NCBI RefSeq assembly: GCF_923077115.1
Contig: NZ_CAKLPX010000001.1
Location: 1,364,001-1,428,000 of the forward strand
DNA: 64,000 nt
From: Sinobacterium norvegicum
GTDB taxonomy: Bacteria; Pseudomonadota; Gammaproteobacteria; Pseudomonadales; Sinobacteriaceae
Direction: 5' to 3'
In this document: positions 26,176 through 33,090 of the stretch, piece by piece
Position numbering within the stretch: the stretch's first letter is position 1
How the letters are laid out: every line of letters begins with the position of its first letter
The notes under the pieces: model-generated
What the model was told of the DNA's origin: nothing
What the model saw: the letters and a program-made list of their open reading frames with translations, nothing else
Database searches by the model: none
Made by a program: the position numbers and the translations under genes

Positions 26176-26201
26176 TATATTTCTGGAATAGTCGAAATAT
26201 A
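26176..26201. promoter_or_regulatory. Inverted repeat TATATTTC-N10-GAAATATA
   Basis: Perfect 8+8 inverted repeat 15 bp upstream of the permease start, well placed to block transcription. The ATTTC half-site recurs in the palindrome at 26227-26240. Confidence 0.55.
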
Positions 26202-26226
26202 CGCCCACAGGCCATCGAGGTCAAGT

Positions 26227-26240
26227 TATTTCTAGAAATA
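26227..26240. promoter_or_regulatory. Palindrome TATTTCTAGAAATA
   Basis: Perfect 14-bp palindrome about 67 bp upstream of the permease start, sharing the ATTTC/GAAAT half-site with 26176-26201. A second operator for the same regulator is likely. Confidence 0.5.
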
Positions 26241-26502
26241 CCGAAGTATATCCTGACCGCCAACCGACGATTCGCCGGCGCGATTCACTTATCGGCGTCC
26301 ACAAAAAAGAGGCTTTATGCGTATTTTAAACAACCATTAATAGCACTTTTAGAGCAAAAAACTCATTTTCATTGTACTTTTGCGTAATCAAAGCACTTGC
26401 TGTACTATTTGCCTGAAGACAATCATAACCCTACGGTTTCGTGCTATTTCAGCGGTCAGCCACCGCTGCCCGGTGACCGCCATACTATTAAGGATAAGCA
26501 CA

Positions 26503-26943
26503 ATGACAACATTGATGGTGAGAGTACTGATACTGTCAGCTGCAGTTATTTTTTCACCGGCATTTGCCGAGGAAAACACCGGAGTGCTGACCCTCGATAT
26601 CACGGGCGCCAACCCAAACAAGGGACAGATTATTATCTCTGTCTACGACACCGAAGAAAGCTTCTTAAAAGCAGCGCTGAGAACCGTCACTCTGCCTGTT
26701 GACGACAAGGGCGGGGCGGAATTTAAAATTGCCGACTTAGCCTTTGCCACCTACTCCGTCAGCGCCATCTATGACGAGGACAGCAACAACGAGCTCAATA
26801 CCAACTTTATCGGTATTCCGAAGGAGCTTATTGGGTTTTCCAATAACGCCCGTGGTCGTTTTGGGCCGCCGAGCTATCAGGAAACGTCTTTTCCCTTTGA
26901 CCAGGCAAAAACAGTGCCCATCGCCCTCAGCAAGATTAAATAA
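26503..26943 (+). CDS. Secreted DUF2141-domain protein
   Basis: 146 residues from the ATG at 26503 (AAGGA 9 nt upstream). The frame is open further up, but only this start gives a proper signal peptide (cleavage after PAFA). The mature protein has the DUF2141 pattern: LTLDITGANPNKGQIIISVYDTEESFL, an AIYDEDSNNELNTNFIGIPKE segment, and GFSNNARGRFGPPSYQE. It is a periplasmic beta-sandwich of unknown role, 85 bp ahead of the flavin-binding protein. Confidence 0.85.
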   Translation: MTTLMVRVLILSAAVIFSPAFAEENTGVLTLDITGANPNKGQIIISVYDTEESFLKAALRTVTLPVDDKGGAEFKIADLAFATYSVSAIYDEDSNNELNTNFIGIPKELIGFSNNARGRFGPPSYQETSFPFDQAKTVPIALSKIK

Positions 26944-27028
26944 CTTTGACAACACGCCAGAGAGTAATTTCAGCCAGAACAGACAACGTATAACCAACAA
27001 CCCTCCAATAATAAAAAACGAGATAGCT

Positions 27029-27598
27029 ATGAGTGATCAAAATGTTAACTACGACAATGTGAAAAACTACCGCCTCGAGCCAGAGCGCGAGCAGGAACTG
27101 CTTAATACCGGCGGCGAATGTACCTTTATCTGGGCCAATAAGGCCGGCCACCCAATGGGTGTGACCAGTGCCTATGTTGCCGTCGGCGACAAGATTTGGA
27201 TGACGGCCACCAGAGATCGTGTCCGCATTAAGGCCATTGCCCGCGACGGCCGCTCGGCCATTGTTATCACCAGCAAGGGCACACCAATGGGCGGCGGTAA
27301 AACCGTTAGCTACAAGGGGCATACGGTGATTCACGACGACAGCAAAACCAAGTTGTGGATGTACAATATACTGGCCCAGACCATGGTGCAGGAAGCCAAG
27401 CTGGACCCAGAGAACACCTTTACCAAAGACCTCGATCCAGAGCTGTTCATCCGCTTTTTAAATACCCCAGAGCGCATTGTGATGGAGTTTACCAAGGAGA
27501 TGTCCATTCCCTTCGATGGCGACAAAATGGCCGCCGGCACAGCACAGGCTTATGCCGAGTTTGCTGCCGAGGATGCCAAGAACAAGCAAGAAAGCTAA
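27029..27598 (+). CDS. Pyridoxamine 5'-phosphate oxidase-like FMN-binding protein
   Basis: 189 residues from the ATG at 27029. The split-barrel pattern is visible: CTFIWANKAGHPMGVTSAYVAVGDKIWMTATRDRVRIKAI resembles the FMN-binding strands of PNPOx-like proteins. The C-terminus is helical and charged. It may reduce a small substrate or degrade haem or F420-type substrates; the sequence does not say which. The stop overlaps GCTAAC, and a GGCGTTAG sits 80 bp later, but the attC fold between them is poor. Confidence 0.78.
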   Translation: MSDQNVNYDNVKNYRLEPEREQELLNTGGECTFIWANKAGHPMGVTSAYVAVGDKIWMTATRDRVRIKAIARDGRSAIVITSKGTPMGGGKTVSYKGHTVIHDDSKTKLWMYNILAQTMVQEAKLDPENTFTKDLDPELFIRFLNTPERIVMEFTKEMSIPFDGDKMAAGTAQAYAEFAAEDAKNKQES

Positions 27599-27682
27599 CA
27601 GGCAAGGCGTCAGCAGCGATGCTGACGCTGACCAAATGCACAGCGTGTACTGTCAAACTCTACAGCCAGCAAGGCGTTAGTG

Positions 27683-28834
27683 TTATTCGCCGATCATCTC
27701 TTTTAACTGTCGATGCATGTTTTGCACGCCGGGTTCATTTCGGCCAATAATCACACTGCGTTCGATACCCGCTTGTAAACCTCGATGCACCTTATCAACC
27801 AGCCCGTAATCTTCCGCCACAGCCACATCGTTAATCATTTGAAAATAATCTTCAAAGGTTTGCTGTTCCGCTTCGTCTTTGGGCTTATCGGGTATAAACA
27901 TACTGTGATAAACCACCGAGCGGCCAGCGCTGATGGGGTATACCCGCCAAACCTGGAAGTGATCGTTGACCACAAAAATGACGGTATTGGGAAATATATA
28001 GTTCACAAAAGAGCTGTATTCACGGGGCTGCCACTGATCTTCTGGCAGGTTTTTTAATTCGTTAATGCTTAAGGTGGCCGACCCCATAGAGTGGTTGCGG
28101 CCATACTCGACATAACTGGCCAAATTACCGTAGGCCATGGCTCCAATGCTATCGGGGTGTAAAAAATCAAAGTGGTAAAACTCATGGAAGGTATCCATAT
28201 TGAGTTTCCAGCTAAAATCCGTATAGACCTGCTTGCTGCCTAAATAGTGATGATCGTCAAAACCGAAGCCAGACATCCGCTGTTCAATGCCGCCTAACAC
28301 CTCATCTATATCGAATGTTTTGTCTGGATCTGGCATCACGAAAATCATGCCGTACTTTTCTTCAACCTGTAATTTCGTCAGCCCGCGCTTGCCACGGTCG
28401 AGCTCAGGAAACCCCTCTTTACCAAAAGGCACGGCAATCAATTCGCCGTCAAGATTGTATGTCCAACCGTGATAAGGGCATGAGAACATCTTGCCGTTTT
28501 TAGCCTGGCCGCTGACGCAATCTGTTAGCGGCGCACCTCGGTGGGAACAGATATTGACAAAGGCGTTCAGCGTACCATCGCCAGCGCGAACAATTAAAAT
28601 GGGCACGCCGGTATCATCAAAAGAGAAGTAATCACCCGGCTTAGGCACAATACAGCTGGGGCCGACAAACTGTGCGTAGTGACGAAAAAGCGCTGTTTTC
28701 TCACGCTCAAATTGCTCGGGGCTGGTATATTCCTTAACGTCGATTTCCATGACGCTGTCGGCCATGACGGTGGTCTTATTGTCCACCAAGTCCATTAATA
28801 TTTTTATTTCTTGAACAAGGTCTTCCCGTTGCAA
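27683..28834 (-). CDS. Rieske non-haem iron oxygenase, large subunit
   Basis: 383 residues. The Rieske [2Fe-2S] ligands are C96-x-H98 and C119-x2-H122. The mononuclear iron site is in DTFHEFYHFDFLH, with H221 and H226 as likely ligands. It would hydroxylate or demethylate an aromatic or steroid-like compound with a separate reductase; none is adjacent. The closest layout is the phthalate/carnitine-type ring-hydroxylating alpha subunit. The region upstream (28835-29423) holds repeats, not partner genes. Confidence 0.9.
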   Translation of the reverse strand: MQREDLVQEIKILMDLVDNKTTVMADSVMEIDVKEYTSPEQFEREKTALFRHYAQFVGPSCIVPKPGDYFSFDDTGVPILIVRAGDGTLNAFVNICSHRGAPLTDCVSGQAKNGKMFSCPYHGWTYNLDGELIAVPFGKEGFPELDRGKRGLTKLQVEEKYGMIFVMPDPDKTFDIDEVLGGIEQRMSGFGFDDHHYLGSKQVYTDFSWKLNMDTFHEFYHFDFLHPDSIGAMAYGNLASYVEYGRNHSMGSATLSINELKNLPEDQWQPREYSSFVNYIFPNTVIFVVNDHFQVWRVYPISAGRSVVYHSMFIPDKPKDEAEQQTFEDYFQMINDVAVAEDYGLVDKVHRGLQAGIERSVIIGRNEPGVQNMHRQLKEMIGE

Positions 28835-29070
28835 GGTTTTCTCCAGCTGAATTCACGTATTGACACGGTATTGATGATTCAAAGGCGGATACCACTCTGG
28901 TAGCGTTTTATAACCTAGCACTTTCTTTATCTAAAATTAACTAAACAGCTCAAAGTTATTGCTAGCAGCACTGGGGCATGTCACTGGGACAGTCACACCC
29001 CCGGCTTTATGATCGGGCTGCACCTGTTGCGCTGATATAAAAGACCACACCTCACTCTGAACGCCGCTGC

Positions 29071-29127
29071 GTCAGTCACACCCCGATCCTGTCGCTGCGC
29101 TTTTTAAAGGCTCGGGCAATGACTGAC
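29071..29127 (+). repeat. Family B hairpin repeat, copy B3
   Basis: GTCAGTCA-CA-CCCCGATCC ... GGCTCGGGCAA-TGACTGAC, loop CTGTCGCTGCGCTTTTT. Confidence 0.85.
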
Positions 29128-29191
29128 TGCGCGGCTGGGGCTTTGTGGTTTTATCGATAGAGAGGCTTAATCAATTGCTGGCTTGGCTGTT

Positions 29192-29281
29192 GCCAATACC
29201 GGCGCAGAGACATCGTCAGCAGGGATGCCGACGCTGAGCCTACAGGGAGGTATTCACGGCGTTCTTTGCGGTGGTGTTGGC
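29192..29281 (+). repeat. Family A structured repeat, copy A2
   Basis: GCCAATACCGGCGCA pairs with TGCGGTGGTGTTGGC at the ends. Internal GTCAGC hairpin arm and GAGCCTACAGGGA box present. It is 43 nt before B4. Confidence 0.82.
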
Positions 29282-29323
29282 TGCAGAGCCTTATCAGGGC
29301 AGCGTCACTCCGATCGCCGCTGG

Positions 29324-29380
29324 GCCAGTCACACCCCAATCCTGTCGCTGCGCTTTTTGAAGGCTTGGGCAATGACTGAC
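29324..29380 (+). repeat. Family B hairpin repeat, copy B4
   Basis: Inner stem reads CCCCAATCC against GGCTTGGGC: the usual CG pair is replaced on both sides, so pairing is kept. Forms an A-B unit with A2, ending just before yajD's 3' end. Confidence 0.85.
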
Positions 29381-29423
29381 TGCGCGGCTGGGCTGGAGCT
29401 GTACGCTTATCGACAGTATGCGA

Positions 29424-29774
29424 TCACTTGCCCATTTTGGCCTTGAGGTCGGCGAAGGGGTTGTAGGTTGCCGCTTTGACTTCTTTGTCTTTGGTATCGC
29501 CGTAACGGACGAGGTTTTCGAACTTGGTGTGTTCTTCGTCGTGGCAGTAAACGCACAGCAACTCCCAGTTGCTACCGTCGTTAGGGTTGTTGTCGTGGTT
29601 GTGGTCGACATGGTGAACAGTAAGCTCCGACAGGCCCTTGAGTTCAAACTCACGGGTGCAGCGGCCGCAGACCCAGGGGAAGAGTTTCAGTGCTTTTTCG
29701 CGGTAGCCGCTGGCGCGCTTGCTGTTATATTCCAGTTGCGCGGCGCGTACTTGTTCAAAGCTGGGTGTGCTCAT
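29424..29774 (-). CDS. yajD: HNH nuclease family protein YajD
   Basis: 116 residues, near-colinear with E. coli YajD: SGYREKALKLFPWVCGRC, then LTVHHVDHNHDNNPNDGSN, WELLCVYCHDEEH, and the terminal YNPFADLKAKMGK. The two CxxC pairs bind zinc, and HHVDH/HDxEH give the HNH core. It is probably a structure-specific DNA endonuclease, though its cellular role is unsettled. It stands alone, flanked by repeats on both sides. Confidence 0.93.
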   Translation of the reverse strand: MSTPSFEQVRAAQLEYNSKRASGYREKALKLFPWVCGRCTREFELKGLSELTVHHVDHNHDNNPNDGSNWELLCVYCHDEEHTKFENLVRYGDTKDKEVKAATYNPFADLKAKMGK

Positions 29775-29854
29775 GGGTGTGTCCCGACGATAAATTAGAG
29801 CGCTAGAATACCATTAATGACGGCGAGACCACACCTCACTTCGCACGCCCCTCC

Positions 29855-29893
29855 GTCAGTCACACCCCGATGCCATGATCGGGCTGCGCTGAT
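29855..29893 (+). repeat. Short family B variant, copy B5
   Basis: GTCAGTCACACCCCGA, then TGCCATGA as the loop and TCGGGCTGCGCTGA. The long loop of other copies is lost. The 49 bp before CCCCGAT (GAGACCACACCTCACTTCGC onward) repeat exactly in front of B6. Confidence 0.7.
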
Positions 29894-29935
29894 TGGCCTG
29901 ACAACGAGACCACACCTCACTTCGCACGCCCCTCC

Positions 29936-29992
29936 GTCAGTCACACCCCGATCCTGTCGCTGCGCTTTTTGAAGGCTCGGGCAATGACTGAC
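29936..29992 (+). repeat. Family B hairpin repeat, copy B6
   Basis: Full-length copy with GTCAGTCACACCCCGATCC and GGCTCGGGCAATGACTGAC arms. It is followed by family C copy C1 and then the cassette leader. Confidence 0.85.
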
Positions 29993-30038
29993 TACGCGGC
30001 TGGGGGGGGGGTGTATGTATATCGACAGAAAAGCTTAG

Positions 30039-30096
30039 AACTGTATGGGAAACCGGCACGACAACACAGGATTTGTCATGGATGTCCTTATTAGAC
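30039..30096 (+). repeat. Family C repeat, copy C1
   Basis: AACTGTATGGGAAACCGGCA...ACAACACAGG...CATGGATGTCC...TTAGAC. About 58 nt, also seen at 33019, 37329 and 38803. Confidence 0.7.
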
Positions 30097-30099
30097 GAT

Positions 30100-30385
30100 C
30101 TCAATACTGACTAGAGGGGGTGTTTTCTTCCAAGGATTACCTTGTTCTGAAGCCACTGGGCTCTTGAACACGGTAGAATAGCTTGTAACTTGTTGATAGT
30201 ATTAGGTAGCGTTTTTGTTACAGGGAAAACCCTATAACAAAGTTATTGTTGACTTCGGGCTCGCTTTGCTTTTGGTACACCCTGTATGCAATTGATAAAT
30301 ATAATAATTAATTTTCAGGTGAATATATAATGGGCGAAAGCAGTAAAAAACATATAACGCCTGTTGGCCTATTAATTCACTGTTA
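30100..30385 (+). repeat. Cassette-array leader, copy 2 (attI-like candidate)
   Basis: Second copy of the ~287-bp leader (see 17599-17887). Identity runs from CTCAATACTGACTA to CACTGTTA, then breaks at the GTTATGC core (30382-30388) where the first cassette of array 2 begins. On the minus strand the last ~40 nt read TAACA...GGCGTTA, another core-like pair. Confidence 0.75.
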
Positions 30386-30402
30386 TGCACAGGAAGTAAT
30401 TC

Positions 30403-30795
30403 ATGGATATTGAATATAAAAAGGCATCACAAAAATATTCAGTTAGTTACATGAATAATTCTAAGTGGTTTAAGCTATTTTCCGCTTGGGCTGATTCAGG
30501 TATAGAAGTTGATCATTCTATATGGAGATTTCTAGATTCAGACCATCAAGAAATACATCGATTACCAATCAAACGTGACTTACTCCATAATCGATTTAAT
30601 GATGGAAGATTTCAGCCTTTTGAATATAAGTGGATATTTTCAGTGTTTATCCCAAGAAGATATAAGCCAGTGAGCAATGTCGGTTATGAGCGTGAGCAAG
30701 ATATTGATTCGCTAAAATCTATAGCGGATACTTTAGGTAAATATCCGGTATTTGAAACTGAAGAAGGTCTCGAAGTTAGGGGCTATGAAGTCTAA
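30403..30795 (+). CDS. Cassette gene: hypothetical protein
   Basis: 130 residues, AT-rich, first gene of array 2. It contains YMNNSKWFKLFSAW near residue 15, a middle W-rich strand pair, and a C-terminal YPVFETEEGLEVRGYEV. This loosely recalls the DUF6678-type proteins found in integron arrays, but I am not sure. No catalytic motif is apparent. The stop lies 1 bp before the attC inverse core. Confidence 0.65.
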   Translation: MDIEYKKASQKYSVSYMNNSKWFKLFSAWADSGIEVDHSIWRFLDSDHQEIHRLPIKRDLLHNRFNDGRFQPFEYKWIFSVFIPRRYKPVSNVGYEREQDIDSLKSIADTLGKYPVFETEEGLEVRGYEV

Positions 30796-30796
30796 T

Positions 30797-30901
30797 GCAT
30801 AACAAAGGCAGGCAATCGACCTCCGGCTACTGTCACCTTTTGTGCGGTGGAGCTGCACAAAAGACGCCATTTACCTCCGGCGAATGCTGCCGGCGTTATG
30901 C
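30797..30901 (+). repeat. attC recombination site, array 2 cassette 1
   Basis: 105 bp. R'' GCATAAC (30797-30803) is the exact complement of GTTATGC at the cassette start (30382); R' is GTTATGC (30895-30901). Central CTGTCACCTTTTGTGC pairs with GCACAAAAGACG. Outer arms AAGGCAG and CTGCCGG also pair. Confidence 0.93.
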
Positions 30902-30916
30902 AATCGAGAGTAGTGA

Positions 30917-31543
30917 ATGATTGAAGATGTATTCCCTCATCTTGGCGAGCTGGTAGTTGAGAAAATTCTTGGTGAAGATATTAGCTACTTCGCCAAGAGA
31001 CTTAATCTACCAGAAAATGAAATTCAAAGTGTTCATAGACAGTTGCCTTTAGAGTTTCCTGGGGCGCCGATTATTTTTGATGGTTTTTCGACATTAGATT
31101 TAGGTATTTTACTAAAGAATGGGAAGGTGCTTCCTATAGAGTTAAAGTTAGGATACACAGGGCTAGCCAGAGCATCTGTAAATAAAATGCTAGCTCCATG
31201 CTCCGTTTCAGCTCATACATCCGAATATAGAGTATCTGGTAAAATCTTCTCTATTCTAAATCGAAATTTTGATAGGAAATTAGTTGAAGTGATAGGTGGA
31301 AGTCAGTTGTCTACTCGAATTGAAGGGCGTATTTTTCCTCTTGCTGATGAATGGAGTATTATCGCAAGAAATAGTGTTATTTCATCATGGAAAAAACTTC
31401 CGCCAGACTTTAATAGTTTACAAAAATATATAAGCATTGAAGATATATGTTCGAACTACGGTGAAGATAAGTTCAACAAGCTAATAAGCGACCTATTATC
31501 TAATATTAATTATTACGATACATGGTTGGCTAACAATGCATAA
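30917..31543 (+). CDS. Cassette gene: PD-(D/E)xK nuclease-like protein
   Basis: 208 residues, AT-rich. The segment FDGFSTLDLGILLKNGKVLP, then IELKLG, has D61, then E75-L-K77 after a short strand, the arrangement of a PD-(D/E)xK nuclease core (beta strand, D, turn, strand, ExK). No other domain is recognised. In a cassette it could be a restriction- or defence-type nuclease, which is inference. The stop TAA is inside the attC inverse core GCATAAC. Confidence 0.6.
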   Translation: MIEDVFPHLGELVVEKILGEDISYFAKRLNLPENEIQSVHRQLPLEFPGAPIIFDGFSTLDLGILLKNGKVLPIELKLGYTGLARASVNKMLAPCSVSAHTSEYRVSGKIFSILNRNFDRKLVEVIGGSQLSTRIEGRIFPLADEWSIIARNSVISSWKKLPPDFNSLQKYISIEDICSNYGEDKFNKLISDLLSNINYYDTWLANNA

Positions 31544-31639
31544 CAAGGGCCAGCACCGACTCCATAATTTTGTCACTTTTGTTGCAAGGAGCCGCAACAA
31601 AAGCGCCAAAATCACTCCACTGTGTGGCCGGCGTTATAT
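31538..31639 (+). repeat. attC recombination site, array 2 cassette 2
   Basis: 102 bp. R'' GCATAAC (31538-31544) complements GTTATGC at this cassette's start (30895); R' is GTTATAT (31633-31639). Central TGTCACTTTTGTTGC pairs with GCAACAAAAGCG. Outer arms GGGCCAGCAC and GTGTGGCC. Confidence 0.93.
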
Positions 31640-31656
31640 TTTTATCGAGGGTATAT

Positions 31657-31959
31657 ATGAAATCGCATGATATTGAAGAATTCGTTTCCCAGTTTGCAGA
31701 GCTAAGTGTTCAGGAAAACAAAGGTGGGCGGTTTAAGATTTCACATTGTAAGCTTAAAAATCAAGCAGGTAGTTTATGGTTTCGGGCTTATAGTGAAAAA
31801 TACCGTTTGTATCCTACCGGAGAGGTTATTTCTTTGCTAAATCTACATAGCAAATTGGGATCACCTGATGGACAAGATATGGAACGTGATTACTGGTTCA
31901 CTCAAAATCTAACAGTAGTAAAAGACATAATTACAAATTTTTCAGAAATCAAAATATAA
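31657..31959 (+). CDS. Cassette gene: hypothetical protein
   Basis: 100 residues from the ATG at 31657 (GAGG 7-8 nt upstream); the frame extends upstream only through the attC. Mixed alpha/beta with FKISHCKLKNQAGSLWFRAYS and a WFTQNLTVV strand. No family is recognised. The stop is inside ATATAAC, the exact complement of GTTATAT at the cassette's 5' end, which confirms it as cassette 3. Confidence 0.65.
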   Translation: MKSHDIEEFVSQFAELSVQENKGGRFKISHCKLKNQAGSLWFRAYSEKYRLYPTGEVISLLNLHSKLGSPDGQDMERDYWFTQNLTVVKDIITNFSEIKI

Positions 31960-31977
31960 CAAGGCGCTCAAGAGGGG
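31954..31977 (+). repeat. Truncated attC site, array 2 cassette 3
   Basis: R'' ATATAAC then AAGGCGCTCAAGAGGGG; the remainder and the R' core are missing. The array ends here and unrelated sequence with repeat A3 follows. Confidence 0.75.
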
Positions 31978-32048
31978 AAATTTACAGTTGGCTGTTTTCT
32001 CTCCGTTCAACATTTTAGCCAAACCACTAAAAGGACAGCCACCCGAAG

Positions 32049-32146
32049 CCGCGACCAACATCACCGCAGAGGCATCGTCAGCATGGACGCTGACGCTGAG
32101 CCTACAGGGATGTATTCACGGCGTTCTCAGCGGTGGTGTTGGCCGC
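32049..32146 (+). repeat. Family A structured repeat, copy A3
   Basis: GCGACCAACATCACCGC pairs with GCGGTGGTGTTGGCCGC. Internal GTCAGCATGGACGCTGAC hairpin and GAGCCTACAGGGA box. It lies in the 346-bp gap after array 2, which otherwise shows nothing recognisable. Confidence 0.85.
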
Positions 32147-32305
32147 AGCACTCGCAACCTCCCGCCCGACGCCCTCCTCCCAGAATTATTACAAAATATA
32201 CTCATCTCCATAAAATATAATAATTTCACCTAATACCACTACCTGCCTATACTGAACACATCGAAACAAACATCGTTACTCACCACGCATCAGTAGGCAG
32301 ATATT

Positions 32306-32791
32306 ATGAAAATGAATCACGTAGGTATTCTTGTTGGCGACATGGATAAGGCTGTCGAGTTTTACACCCAGGCGTTAGGCCTTAAGCTGGTAATGGGTAA
32401 TACCAAGGTTGAAGAAGAACGCGAGACCGCCATTGGCAGGATGTGTATCGCCGTCTTTGGTGACGGCTTTAAGGGCTTTAACATCGCCCACCTGGTGACC
32501 AGCGATGGTATTGGTGTTGAGCTGTTTGAAATGAAAGAGCGTCAGGAGCGCCATGTTGTCGACTTCTCTCGCATCGGCATTTTTCACTTCTGCCTGGAGA
32601 CCGATGACTTCGACGGCGTGATTGCCAAAACCAAGGCGCTCGGCGGTAAGTCGCGGATGGATATCATGCGTTATCACCCCGAAGACGATAGCAAGCCTTA
32701 CCAGATGACCTACCTAGAAGACCCGTTTGGCAATCTGTTTGAGCTTTACTCACACACCTATCAAGAGACCTACTCCTCTGAATACGAGTAA
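32306..32791 (+). CDS. VOC-family (glyoxalase/dioxygenase-fold) protein
   Basis: 161 residues. The VOC pattern is complete: HVGILVGDMDKAVEFYTQALGL at the start, a second module beginning IFHFCLETDDFDGVIAKTKALGG, and the ending YLEDPFGNLFELYSH. Metal ligands are likely H5, a mid-protein Glu, H in IFHF and E in LFELY. The substrate is unknown. It is AT-richer at its 5' flank, where the integron remnant ends. Confidence 0.85.
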   Translation: MKMNHVGILVGDMDKAVEFYTQALGLKLVMGNTKVEEERETAIGRMCIAVFGDGFKGFNIAHLVTSDGIGVELFEMKERQERHVVDFSRIGIFHFCLETDDFDGVIAKTKALGGKSRMDIMRYHPEDDSKPYQMTYLEDPFGNLFELYSHTYQETYSSEYE

Positions 32792-32814
32792 GCCTCCGCT
32801 GCAGTAATTCGTCA

Positions 32815-32910
32815 GCGGCCAATACCGTCACAGAGACATCACCAGCATGGATGCTGGTGCCGAGCCTACAGGGATGTATTCACGGCGTTCTCAGTGACGG
32901 TGTTGGCCGC
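32815..32910 (+). repeat. Family A structured repeat, copy A4
   Basis: GCGGCCAATACCGTCAC pairs with GTGACGGTGTTGGCCGC. The internal hairpin is ACCAGC/GCTGGT instead of GTCAGC/GCTGAC: changed on both sides. Confidence 0.87.
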
Positions 32911-32948
32911 AGCACTCACAGCCACTTCAACATTCCGCACGCCACTGG

Positions 32949-33005
32949 GTCAGTCACACCCCGCTCCTGTCGCTGCGCTTTTTGAAGTCGCGGGGAATGA
33001 CTGAC
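32949..33005 (+). repeat. Family B hairpin repeat, copy B7
   Basis: Inner stem CCCCGCTCC against GTCGCGGGG, outer GTCAGTCA/TGACTGAC. 39 nt after A4 and 14 nt before C2: an A-B-C unit. Confidence 0.85.
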
Positions 33006-33018
33006 TGCGCGACTGGAG

Positions 33019-33076
33019 AACTGTATGGGAAACCAGCAAGACAGCACATGACTTATCATGGATCTCCCGATTAGAC
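33019..33076 (+). repeat. Family C repeat, copy C2
   Basis: AACTGTATGGGAAACCAGCA...CATGGATCTCCCGATTAGAC, ending just past the yhaJ-like gene's stop. Confidence 0.7.
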
Positions 33077-33090
33077 TTTAAAAAGACGAA

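Larger units (their letters stand above)
28835..29423. other. Repeat-filled gene-free stretch
   Basis: No coding region. A degenerate family-B-like piece (CAGTCACACCC then ATGATCGGGCTG, about 28992-29030) is followed by B3, A2 and B4. The first ~140 bp are the Rieske promoter region. Confidence 0.7.

Noticed and set aside
27593-27682. Possible sixth attC between the PNPOx-like gene and the Rieske gene (GCTAAC ... AGCAAGGCGTTAG)
   Set aside because: The core-like ends match the style of the attC at 18655, but the inner arms do not pair, and the inner GTCAGC/GCTGAC hairpin looks more like a family A fragment. Without folding I do not call it.
28992-29030. Eleventh family B copy (CAGTCACACCCCCGG...ATGATCGGGCTG)
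   Set aside because: Only the left arm and a short variant stem are recognisable; too degraded to count, noted under the gap entry.
29418-29798. Plus-strand open frame antisense to yajD
   Set aside because: The minus strand encodes a full YajD with both CxxC pairs; the plus-strand product is a compositional shadow.
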